Part shown: piece by piece, positions 1 to 6,232 of the stretch
Numbering within the stretch: position 1 is the first letter of the stretch
Layout: each line of letters starts with the position of its first letter
Assembly: GCA_947625455.1 (NCBI GenBank)
Contig: CANQOJ010000111.1
Span: forward strand, 1-7,328
Reading direction: 5' to 3'
Source of the DNA: an uncultured Clostridia bacterium
GTDB taxonomy: Bacteria; Bacillota; Clostridia; Oscillospirales; Ruminococcaceae
DNA length: 7,328 nt
Notes under the pieces: generated by a model
The model's database searches: none
The model's input: only the letters and a program-made list of their open reading frames with translations
What the model was told of the DNA's origin: nothing
Made by a program: the position numbers and the translations under genes

Positions 1-306
1 GCAATTCAGAAAGGTTCTTCGCTGAATACGGACATCACCTATAAAGTACGCCTTATAAACATTGAGGACTATGCTGTTGAGGGAATAGACGCATTCTACG
101 GATTTATCGCGGGTATACTCTCGTCAGACCATGACTGCACCGATATTTTCGTTGACGCAACGCTTAAAATAACAGGCAGGGATTTTGCAAAACTCGGCGA
201 TATGTTCGACAGACTTGCAAAAATCTCGCCCGACACCACGATTACCCTTACAATTTCCGCGGATAATTCCGAACTTCCCGAAAACGTAAAGAAATTTATA
301 GGCTAA
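1..306 (+). CDS. C-terminal part of an unrecognised protein
   Basis: The frame is open from base 1 to the TAA at 304-306, giving 101 codons with no stop; the start lies outside the window. The visible end reads ...PENVKKFIG. I do not recognise the family. The segment alternates hydrophobic strands (FVDATLKITG, TTITLTISAD) with short amphipathic helices, contains no membrane segment, and has acidic stretches, so it resembles a soluble alpha/beta domain. In many Clostridia the gene before rpmF is yceD (DUF177), but the cysteine pair typical of that family is not visible here, so I do not assign it. Codon use matches dnaE, suggesting a resident gene. The rpmF promoter begins 15 bases after its stop and I see no terminator between them. 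Read-through into rpmF is therefore possible. Confidence 0.75.
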   Translation, partial: AIQKGSSLNTDITYKVRLINIEDYAVEGIDAFYGFIAGILSSDHDCTDIFVDATLKITGRDFAKLGDMFDRLAKISPDTTITLTISADNSELPENVKKFIG

Positions 307-320
307 TTTTGAAAAACCCC

Positions 321-349
321 TTGACAAACCTGTTTTTGTATGTTATAAT
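321..349 (+). promoter_or_regulatory. Consensus sigma-A promoter of rpmF
   Basis: TTGACA (321-326) and TATAAT (344-349) are separated by exactly 17 bases, and a TG one base before the -10 box makes it an extended -10 as well. Transcription should start near 356, leaving a leader of about 80 nt before rpmF. This is as close to consensus as natural promoters get, and it fits the demand for a ribosomal protein. Confidence 0.93.
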
Positions 350-378
350 GGTATTTACTTGATGAAAGTGACAAATCG

Positions 379-405
379 CAAGAATAGGCTGAAATCAGAT
401 TCTTG
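379..405 (+). promoter_or_regulatory. Hairpin with U-rich tail in the rpmF leader
   Basis: CAAGAAT (379-385) pairs perfectly with ATTCTTG (399-405). CTG (389-391) and CAG (396-398) inside the loop can add three pairs around AAAT. The hairpin is followed by a pyrimidine-rich run, TTTTCTTATTTCTT (406-419), directly before the Shine-Dalgarno. The arrangement resembles a weak intrinsic terminator or attenuator. However, the stem is AT-rich and bulged, so a mere leader structure is equally possible. Confidence 0.4.
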
Positions 406-436
406 TTTTCTTATTTCTTAGAGGGGGTGTACAATA

Positions 437-622
437 ATGGCAGTACCAAAGAGGAAAGTTTCCCGCGCAAGACGCGATAAAAGACGTTCGGCGGTATGGA
501 AGCTTGAAACTCCGAACTTTACGCGCTGCAGAAACTGCGGTGAGTTGAAGTTGGCGCACAGAGTATGCGGAAATTGCGGTTATTACAAGAATAAGGTTGT
601 TATCGCTAAGGAAGCTGACTAA
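437..622 (+). CDS. rpmF: 50S ribosomal protein L32
   Basis: This 61-residue protein is a normal-length bacterial L32 (bL32), a component of the large ribosomal subunit near the peptidyl transferase region. The N-terminus MAVPKRKVSRARRDKRR is the family hallmark: basic and rich in Arg/Lys for binding 23S rRNA. Four cysteines in two CxxC pairs (C31/C34 and C44/C47) form the zinc ribbon, so this is the zinc-binding (C+) form and not the cysteine-free paralogue made under zinc starvation. The start is fixed by GAGGGGG at 421-427, nine bases before ATG. The gene has its own consensus promoter upstream and an intrinsic terminator 23 bases after the stop, so it is monocistronic here. The usual yceD-rpmF-plsX arrangement is not seen. 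Confidence 0.98.
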   Translation: MAVPKRKVSRARRDKRRSAVWKLETPNFTRCRNCGELKLAHRVCGNCGYYKNKVVIAKEAD

Positions 623-644
623 TCTTTTTGAAAATGACCAAATT

Positions 645-678
645 ACGGGCTTGGCGGAAATTCGCCGAGCCCGTTTTT
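645..678 (+). terminator. Rho-independent terminator of rpmF
   Basis: The arms ACGGGCTTGGCG (645-656) and CGCCGAGCCCGT (663-674) form a 12-pair stem with one G-U wobble around the six-base loop GAAATT. A T-run (674-678) follows immediately. This is a strong, GC-rich, canonical terminator that separates rpmF from the accessory genes downstream. Confidence 0.95.
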
Positions 679-694
679 CTGTTATGGGATATAT

Positions 695-720
695 GCGGGG
701 CAAATCGGGATTTACAGGAG
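695..720 (+). repeat. Duplicated leader element, copy 1 (before GNAT gene)
   Basis: The copy begins GCGGGGCAAATC (695-706), continues through ATTTAC (710-715) and ends in the Shine-Dalgarno AGGAG (716-720) of the acetyltransferase gene. It matches the element at 1236-1260 at 23 of 26 aligned positions (two substitutions, one single-base gap). AAATC-GG-GATTT inside it is a short palindrome. Similarity at this level between non-coding leaders of unrelated genes suggests a common origin rather than selection for a ribosome-binding site alone. Confidence 0.7.
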
Positions 721-727
721 CAATAAA

Positions 728-1186
728 ATGAGTATAGAATTAGCGCAAAAATCAGATTTTTATGTTGTAAAAGAAATAACGCACACAACTATCAATGAAA
801 TATATCCTCATTATTACCCTACGGGAGCGGTAGATTTTTTCATTAGTCATCATAATGATGAAAATATAGAGAATGACATTTTAAATGAATGTGTTTTTCT
901 GTGTTATGATGTAGAGCATAATGCGGTCGGTACGGTCACTGTCAAGAAGAATGAAATATGCAGATTATTTGTACTGCCGCAGTATCAAGGCAAGGGGTAC
1001 GGAAAAGAATTGTTGGAATTTGCAGAAGCAGAAATTGCCAAACGCTATCAAGAAATAGTACTTGCCGCGTCGCTTTCAGCCAAATCAATTTATCTTAAAC
1101 GGGGTTATAAAGAAACCGAATATCATATGATCAAAGCTGAACACAATGATTATTTGTGCTATGATATAATGAAAAAACTGCTGTAA
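728..1186 (+). CDS. GNAT-family N-acetyltransferase
   Basis: This 152-residue protein is a single-domain GNAT enzyme, expected to transfer an acyl group from acyl-CoA to an amine of a small molecule or protein; the substrate cannot be told from sequence. Motif A is clear: strand ICRLFVLPQY followed by the CoA-pyrophosphate loop QGKGYG (87-92) and helix KELLEFAEAEI. Motif B is visible as LAASLSAKSIYLKRGYKE (112-129), with the Tyr and GY typical of the family. The N-terminal part (PHYYPTGAVDFFISHH, 27-42) resembles a clostridial GNAT subgroup I know only loosely. The start is supported by AGGAG at 716-720, seven bases before ATG. It follows the rpmF terminator, so it must have its own promoter, which I cannot identify with confidence. 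Codon use is markedly more AT-rich than dnaE, consistent with acquisition. It is probably co-transcribed with the gene at 1269. Confidence 0.93.
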   Translation: MSIELAQKSDFYVVKEITHTTINEIYPHYYPTGAVDFFISHHNDENIENDILNECVFLCYDVEHNAVGTVTVKKNEICRLFVLPQYQGKGYGKELLEFAEAEIAKRYQEIVLAASLSAKSIYLKRGYKETEYHMIKAEHNDYLCYDIMKKLL

Positions 1187-1235
1187 ATTCCCGTCTATAA
1201 TCAGCTGATATACAGCAGCCTTGACAGCTGCCGGC

Positions 1236-1260
1236 GCGGGGCAAATCAGAATTTACGGAG
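1236..1260 (+). repeat. Duplicated leader element, copy 2 (before unknown gene)
   Basis: This is the second copy of the element at 695-720: an identical first 12 bases GCGGGGCAAATC (1236-1247), then ATTTAC (1251-1256) and the Shine-Dalgarno GGAG (1257-1260). It sits at the same distance from its start codon as copy 1, to within a base. Just upstream, GCAGC (1215-1219) and GCTGC (1227-1231) could form a small hairpin, but there is no T-run and it is not a terminator. Confidence 0.7.
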
Positions 1261-1268
1261 ATATTGTT

Positions 1269-1688
1269 ATGAATTACATTTCAGTGCAAATGACAGACAA
1301 TACCGTTTCATCATCTTGGTGGAAAAAACTTGTTAGGCATTTTGTAAAGGCAGGAGATGAATTAGAAATTCGCTGTTGGAAAGAGGAAGCCGACGAGATA
1401 AGGGCGGCGTCTAGATACGGAAAACCGACAGATGACAAAAATGAAGTTTCTGTCCGAGGAATAGTGACCGACAAATTTCTCTTGGAATTATCAGATGATG
1501 AACCGACAGACAAAAGCATATACAACAAAATGACAAAGTATTTTACAATTAACGTAAAAAATTTTTGCAGTGCGCATTACGGGACAGAGATTTATATTGA
1601 GAATTTGCCCGAAGAGGATATTTTATTTGTCGAAGATGTTTTTAGTCCGTTTGAGGATAAGTTCAGCATTTCAATAGGAAACTATTAA
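1269..1688 (+). CDS. Hypothetical protein, 139 residues
   Basis: I do not recognise this protein. The chosen ATG at 1269 has GGAG eight bases upstream (1257-1260); the same frame is open back to a TTG at 1221, but that would translate the repeated leader element. The product starts MNYISVQMTDN and is rich in Asp, Glu, Lys and Ser. It has no signal peptide or membrane segment, so it should be a cytosolic protein with mixed alpha/beta character. Aromatic and acidic clusters near the end (IYIENLPEEDILFVEDVFSPF) suggest an interaction surface. Small acidic cytosolic proteins next to a GNAT gene in clostridial accessory regions include immunity or antitoxin proteins, but nothing here proves that. 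Codon use is AT-rich like the GNAT gene and unlike dnaE. dnaE starts 32 bases downstream and is probably reached by read-through from this gene. Confidence 0.8.
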   Translation: MNYISVQMTDNTVSSSWWKKLVRHFVKAGDELEIRCWKEEADEIRAASRYGKPTDDKNEVSVRGIVTDKFLLELSDDEPTDKSIYNKMTKYFTINVKNFCSAHYGTEIYIENLPEEDILFVEDVFSPFEDKFSISIGNY

Positions 1689-1720
1689 AATCCCCTCCCA
1701 TAAGAAAAGAGGTGTGTCTT

Positions 1721-4700
1721 TTGTCGGGATTTGTACACTTAAATGTTCACACGGGTTACAGCCTGCTTGAAGGCGCTTGCAGGCTGAAAGAACTGTGCGA
1801 AAAAGCAAAATCGCTTAATATGCCCGCGCTTGCGGTAACCGACACGGGCGCACTCTACGGCGCTATTGACTTTTTCGATATCTGCGAAGAACTCGGCATA
1901 AAGGCGATTATCGGCTGCGAAATACGGGTAAGCGAAAACAACCGCTATATGAAAGCCTCGGTTAAGCCTTACAGACTTACGCTTTTGTGCAAAAACGAAA
2001 CAGGCTATAAAAACCTCTGCCGCCTTATTTCAGGGCAAGTCGAGGTTATGGGCGAATTTGTGTCCGATAAGGACTGCATTGAAAAATATGCCGAGGGGCT
2101 TATTGCGCTTTCGGGTGGCATAAACGGCGAAATTTCCCGTTTAATTCAGGAGAGAAGAACATCCGAAGCCGAAAAGTGCGCTAAATGGTATCAGTCAATT
2201 TTCGGAGATGACTTCTATCTTGAACTCAACAACCACAACACCGTTGAAGAAGCGCACATATGCAAAGAACTGCGCTTATTGTCCGATAAAACGGGAATAA
2301 AAACCTGCCCCACCAACAACGTTCACTATACCGAAAAATCGCAATCCCGCGCGCAAAGGCTTTTAGTGTGCATAAAAGAAAACCGCAGGCTTTCTGAAAA
2401 ACCGAAAGACGGGCTTTTAAGTGATGAATATTATCTGAAATCAAGAGAAGAAATGGCAAGGTTTTTCACCGAAGAAGAACTTTCAATGCCCGAAAAAATC
2501 GCAGAACAATGCAATTTCAAGTTTCAATTCGGAATAACCAAACTTCCGCTTTTCAAAAAAGACGGCGTTTCTGACAACACCGAATATTTCCGCAGGCTTT
2601 GCGCAAAAGGCGCTGAAAAACGCTACGGCAAAATAACCGAGGAAATCAAAAAACGCCTTGACTATGAACTTTCGGTAATAGAGAAAATGGGGTTTGTGGA
2701 CTATTTCCTTATTGTATGGGATTTTGTTCATTACGCGAAATCAAACGACATTCCCGTAGGTCCGGGCAGAGGAAGCGGCGCGGGATCGTTGTGCGCGTAC
2801 TGCATGGGCATAACGGAGATTGATCCGCTGAGATACAATCTCCTGTTCGAGAGATTTTTAAATCCCGAACGAGTTTCAATGCCCGATTTCGATATCGACT
2901 TCTGCAACGAGCGCAGAGGAGAGGTTATAGAGTATGTCCGCAGGCGTTACGGCGCGCCGTGCGTTGCGCAAATCGCCGCGTTCGATACCTTAAAGGCAAA
3001 AGCCGCAATTCGTGACGCGGGACGCGCGTTAGGACTAAGGCAAAGCACTATCGATACCGCCGCAAGAGCCGTTTCATCAAGCTACGACTCCAAACTTTCG
3101 GAAGAACTTAAAAGCGGGGAATTAAAAGCTCTTTACAATTCCGACAGCGATATTCGAGCCTTAATTGACGCGGCGTCCGAAATTGAGGGTTTTCCCAGGC
3201 ACACAACCATTCACGCGGCGGGAGTTGTCATAACCCGCGAGCCTGTAATGGAATATGTGCCGATTGAAGTAAACTCTGACGGCGCTAAAACTCAGTTTAC
3301 AATGACCGCATTAGAGCGGCTCGGGCTGCTGAAAATGGACTTTCTCGGACTGCGCAATTTGACCGTTATCCACAAGGCATGCCTTAAAATACGCGAAACC
3401 GAGCCAAATTTCGATATAGGTAAAATTGATGAAAATGACGCTGAAACATATAAAATGCTAGGTCTTGGCAAAACTCTCGGCGTATTTCAGCTTGAATCTG
3501 ACGGAATGTCGTCGGTTATCGCCCGCCTGAAACCTCAGTCAATAGAAGATTTGACTGCGGCGATAGCACTGTACCGCCCCGGACCAATGGACGCGATACC
3601 CGCGTATATTGAAAACCGCCATAAAAATCCCGAAGAGATAACGTATAAACACCCGCTTCTGAAAAACATACTCTCCGTAACATACGGCTGTATTGTATAT
3701 CAGGAGCAGGTCATGCAGATATGCCGAGAAATAGGCGGTTATTCCTACGGCAGAGCCGACCTTGTACGGCGCGCCATGTCAAAGAAAAAACACGGCGTTA
3801 TGGAAAAAGAGCATGACGCGTTTATCTACGGCACTGAAACCAACTGCGGAGCAATTAAAAACGGAGTCCCCGAAAATATCGCAAATGAAATATTTGACGA
3901 AATGGAAAAGTTTTCGAGCTACGCGTTCAACAAATCCCATGCCGCGGCTTATGCAACGGTAGCCTATCAGACGGCATATCTCCGCTGTCATTATTACAAG
4001 GAGTATATGTCGGCGCTGTGTTCAAGCGTTTCGGATTATGCGGGAAAACTTGCGGAATATGCCGCGGATATGTCGTCAAGCGGTGTTAAATTGCTCCCGC
4101 CCGACGTCAACAAAAGCTTCGCTGATTTTACGGTTGAGGATAACGGCATACGTTTCGGACTTGCGGCGGTAAAACATCTGGGCAGGAATTTTCTTGATGA
4201 AATGACGAAAGACCGCCTTGAAAACGGAAACTATACCTCTCCCGCGGATTTTGCGGTAAGAGCGGAAAGTTTCGGCTTGAACAGGCGGTATATGGAGGCA
4301 TTGATAAAGTGCGGCGCGCTTGACAGCCTGGGAGTTTCACGCGCAAGTATGCTTTTAGGGCTGGACGCAGTTTTAAGCTATGCGGAAAGAGAAAACTTCA
4401 GAAAGACAAGCGGACAGCTTGACCTGCTTGGAGAAAGCGAGGAAACAACGGGGTTTGCTTTTCCGAAATCGGACGAGTTTCCGAAAACAAAACTGCTTAG
4501 TCTTGAATGTGAATATATAGGGTTTTATGTTTCCGGTCATCCTGCGGGGATATATCTCCCGCGCGCGGCGGATACCGATTGTATGTATATAGCTGACGCG
4601 CTGACTTTAAGCACAAATTCTTCCGCGTCAATTATGGCGCTTGTATTAAATGAACGCACGCATTTTGCGAAAAGCGGGGAAATGGCGTTTGCCGACCTTG

Positions 4701-5095
4701 AGGACGAAAGTGGAGCAATTTCGGCGGTGATTTTCCCAAGTGTGTTTTCATCTTCCGAAAGGCTTTCTGTCGGCAAGGTTTACTTCTTTAACGGCAGGAT
4801 TGACAAAAAGGACAACAAAACCAGTTTTCTCGTAAACAGCATAACCCGCGCCGAATTACTCCCGCAGGCGTCTCCGAAAACTCTTTACGTCAATTTCGAG
4901 AGCGAAAACGATATGCGTATCCCGAAAATTACATCCCTCCTTTTCGCCAACAAAGGAATATCCGCTGTCAAGGCATGCTTTCGCGACAAACGCGAGGTGA
5001 GGAGAATAAACGGTCTGCGAGGGGTTGCAATAAGTTCAGAGCTGATAAGGAAGCTTAAGGAGATACTGGGAGATAAAAATGTTGTTGTAAAATAA
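1721..5095 (+). CDS. dnaE: DNA polymerase III subunit alpha (C-family replicative polymerase)
   Basis: The product has 1124 residues from TTG at 1721, a usual length for bacterial DnaE. I prefer this start over the in-frame GTG at 1712 because AGAGG (1708-1712) then lies eight bases upstream and the N-terminus becomes the family-typical MSGFVHLNVHTGYSLLEG. The domains in order are PHP (about 1-205); polymerase palm, with GPGRGSGAG (347-355), the catalytic pair PDFDID (D389, D391) and the third Asp in LLKMDFLGL (D540); fingers, with RHTTIHAAGVV (493-503) and YRPGPMDAIPAY (618-629); helix-hairpin-helix region; a clamp-binding pentapeptide QLDLL (899-903); and an OB fold (about 968-1045). It synthesises DNA in the replisome with the sliding clamp. 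In Firmicutes that also carry PolC it mainly extends primers, but whether PolC exists here is unknown. The PHP domain has lost most metal ligands (N8, T42, R85, G133, N200), so it is unlikely to have nuclease or phosphatase activity. Confidence 0.98.
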   Translation: MSGFVHLNVHTGYSLLEGACRLKELCEKAKSLNMPALAVTDTGALYGAIDFFDICEELGIKAIIGCEIRVSENNRYMKASVKPYRLTLLCKNETGYKNLCRLISGQVEVMGEFVSDKDCIEKYAEGLIALSGGINGEISRLIQERRTSEAEKCAKWYQSIFGDDFYLELNNHNTVEEAHICKELRLLSDKTGIKTCPTNNVHYTEKSQSRAQRLLVCIKENRRLSEKPKDGLLSDEYYLKSREEMARFFTEEELSMPEKIAEQCNFKFQFGITKLPLFKKDGVSDNTEYFRRLCAKGAEKRYGKITEEIKKRLDYELSVIEKMGFVDYFLIVWDFVHYAKSNDIPVGPGRGSGAGSLCAYCMGITEIDPLRYNLLFERFLNPERVSMPDFDIDFCNERRGEVIEYVRRRYGAPCVAQIAAFDTLKAKAAIRDAGRALGLRQSTIDTAARAVSSSYDSKLSEELKSGELKALYNSDSDIRALIDAASEIEGFPRHTTIHAAGVVITREPVMEYVPIEVNSDGAKTQFTMTALERLGLLKMDFLGLRNLTVIHKACLKIRETEPNFDIGKIDENDAETYKMLGLGKTLGVFQLESDGMSSVIARLKPQSIEDLTAAIALYRPGPMDAIPAYIENRHKNPEEITYKHPLLKNILSVTYGCIVYQEQVMQICREIGGYSYGRADLVRRAMSKKKHGVMEKEHDAFIYGTETNCGAIKNGVPENIANEIFDEMEKFSSYAFNKSHAAAYATVAYQTAYLRCHYYKEYMSALCSSVSDYAGKLAEYAADMSSSGVKLLPPDVNKSFADFTVEDNGIRFGLAAVKHLGRNFLDEMTKDRLENGNYTSPADFAVRAESFGLNRRYMEALIKCGALDSLGVSRASMLLGLDAVLSYAERENFRKTSGQLDLLGESEETTGFAFPKSDEFPKTKLLSLECEYIGFYVSGHPAGIYLPRAADTDCMYIADALTLSTNSSASIMALVLNERTHFAKSGEMAFADLEDESGAISAVIFPSVFSSSERLSVGKVYFFNGRIDKKDNKTSFLVNSITRAELLPQASPKTLYVNFESENDMRIPKITSLLFANKGISAVKACFRDKREVRRINGLRGVAISSELIRKLKEILGDKNVVVK

Positions 5096-5113
5096 AACCG
5101 CAGGGGGAGGGAG

Positions 5114-5301
5114 CAGTATACAGTTGACAGTGTAAAGTACACAGTTAAGGTATCTGCTCCGCAGATGATATTTAGATTGTTATTATAATTAAAGAGCGTA
5201 AACCCTTGATAGGTTTACGCTCTCCTAGTCTAAATACAATCTAATAACATCTGCGGAGCAGATACCGAAACTGTATACTGTACATTGTCAACTGTCAACT
5301 G
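5114..5301. mobile_element. MITE-like long inverted repeat, 188 bp
   Basis: The left arm 5114-5167 and right arm 5248-5301 are inverted copies matching at 47 of 54 positions, including a perfect 19-bp block (5149-5167 with 5248-5266). Further inward TTAGATTGT (5172-5180) pairs with ACAATCTAA (5236-5244), and a perfect 12-bp hairpin (5193-5204 with 5212-5223) closes the centre. Each arm carries its own palindrome, ATCTGC-TCC-GCAGAT. The right end, read inward, repeats the unit CAGTTGA. There is no coding capacity. The size, non-coding content and terminal inverted repeats fit a miniature inverted-repeat element moved in trans. I see no clear target-site duplication. It fills the gap between the convergent dnaE and ABC genes. 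Confidence 0.72.
5193..5223 (-). terminator. Central hairpin of the inverted repeat, possible terminator for the ABC operon
   Basis: AGAGCGTAAACC and GGTTTACGCTCT form a perfect 12-pair stem with a seven-base loop. Read on the minus strand the stem is followed by TTAATTATAATAA, a weak U-containing tail; on the plus strand it is followed by CCTAG, with no T-run. It may therefore end transcripts coming from the permease gene. No better terminator is visible for either flanking gene. Confidence 0.4.
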
Positions 5302-5316
5302 ACTACAAGCATTATT

Positions 5317-6231
5317 TTAAAATTCGGGAGATATTTCTTCCCTGTTGTTTATCTTTTTCGCAGAAAGAACTCCCAGCGCAAGGAAAAACATAACAACGCA
5401 GACAACAAGCGAAATTGCTATTGTAACCGTGATGTTAAGCGCCTGGCTTTCAAGCGAAGCGCTTCCGCCCTCGCCCGTAAGAATATCCATTCCGCCTATA
5501 GAACCTATTATTGAGCTGATTGCAAACGGGTGATACTGTGTAAGTCCGAAATTCTGCATAAGGCTTTCAACTACAGAAGTGCCTGCGTATATTACCGCAG
5601 CCATAATTCCGGGGTGCGAGGTGCAAAGTCCTAAAGAGAGATGAACTGTCGATATGAACACCACATACACCGCCGAAAGCAAAGCAACCGTCATCATATT
5701 TGCAAAAGGAATGTGGTTGTTAGGGAAAATCATATTGCACATCAATCCCGTAAATCCCGTGCTTAAAAACGATATTGCAAACAGCGAAAGCGGATAGATA
5801 ACAAACTTCGGTATAAGGTAGTTTTTAAAGGTAAGTCCGCTTGACATGGGCACTATCATCGCGCGTTTTTTCTGCTCTCCGCCTGCCGCGGACATAAGCA
5901 GAAGCATCGCAATAAGGATTTCCGTTGAGTTGTTAGATACTACGGTGAGCGAAAATATAAATCCCGCGTCAGAATAAATAGACAACATTTCGTCTATATC
6001 AAGTTCAGGCAGCATTTCATCGGGCGATTGACCGCCGTTGTCGCCGAATGAAACGGACGCCGCCTGCTCTAAACCCGGCAATTCCGACGTTTGTTCAAGC
6101 ACCGCATTCGTAAATCCGAAAAGCGCGGGAAATGCAATAGACATAGAGAAGAACACAAGTAAAATAACAAGCAGACGGAAAGTGCGCGTAAACTGCGACC
6201 ATTCCTTTTTAAAGCAATATTTAAGCTGCAT
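5317..6231 (-). CDS. ABC-2 type transporter permease
   Basis: The 304-residue protein is the membrane half of an ABC-2 type exporter. Six hydrophobic segments are readable: about 20-40, 89-115, 143-169, 177-203, 207-226 and 267-290. The N-terminus begins with the short amphipathic MQLKYCFKKEWSQFTRTF typical of these permeases. A long loop after the first segment (41-88) is acidic and probably extracytoplasmic; the basic GGEQKKRAM turn (117-125) is cytoplasmic. The start codon lies one base after the stop of the ATPase gene, with AGGTGG (6241-6246) inside that gene as ribosome-binding site, so the two are translationally coupled. The substrate is unknown; relatives export lipids, antibiotics, peptides or sodium. 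The gene runs convergently toward dnaE. Confidence 0.9.
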   Translation of the reverse strand: MQLKYCFKKEWSQFTRTFRLLVILLVFFSMSIAFPALFGFTNAVLEQTSELPGLEQAASVSFGDNGGQSPDEMLPELDIDEMLSIYSDAGFIFSLTVVSNNSTEILIAMLLLMSAAGGEQKKRAMIVPMSSGLTFKNYLIPKFVIYPLSLFAISFLSTGFTGLMCNMIFPNNHIPFANMMTVALLSAVYVVFISTVHLSLGLCTSHPGIMAAVIYAGTSVVESLMQNFGLTQYHPFAISSIIGSIGGMDILTGEGGSASLESQALNITVTIAISLVVCVVMFFLALGVLSAKKINNREEISPEF

Positions 6232-6232
6232 A

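Noticed and set aside
362..421. Short ORF in the rpmF leader (19 codons, ATG at 362, TAG at 419-421)
   Set aside because: It has no Shine-Dalgarno and starts only a few bases after the predicted transcription start; its end against the rpmF ribosome-binding site is suggestive, but no codon pattern typical of a leader peptide is present.
395..703. Minus-strand ORF of 102 codons over rpmF
   Set aside because: It is antisense to the certain rpmF gene, lacks a ribosome-binding site and matches no family I know.
1196..1231. TATAAT (1196-1201) and TTGACA (1221-1226) between the two accessory genes as a promoter
   Set aside because: They are in the wrong order for one promoter, and neither has a matching partner at 16-18 bases.
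1221..1268. N-terminal extension of the 139-residue protein from TTG at 1221
   Set aside because: It would translate the repeated leader element and has no ribosome-binding site; the ATG at 1269 has one at correct spacing.
1712..1720. GTG at 1712 as dnaE start
   Set aside because: The only Shine-Dalgarno (AGAGG, 1708-1712) overlaps this codon; TTG at 1721 has correct spacing and gives the conserved N-terminus.
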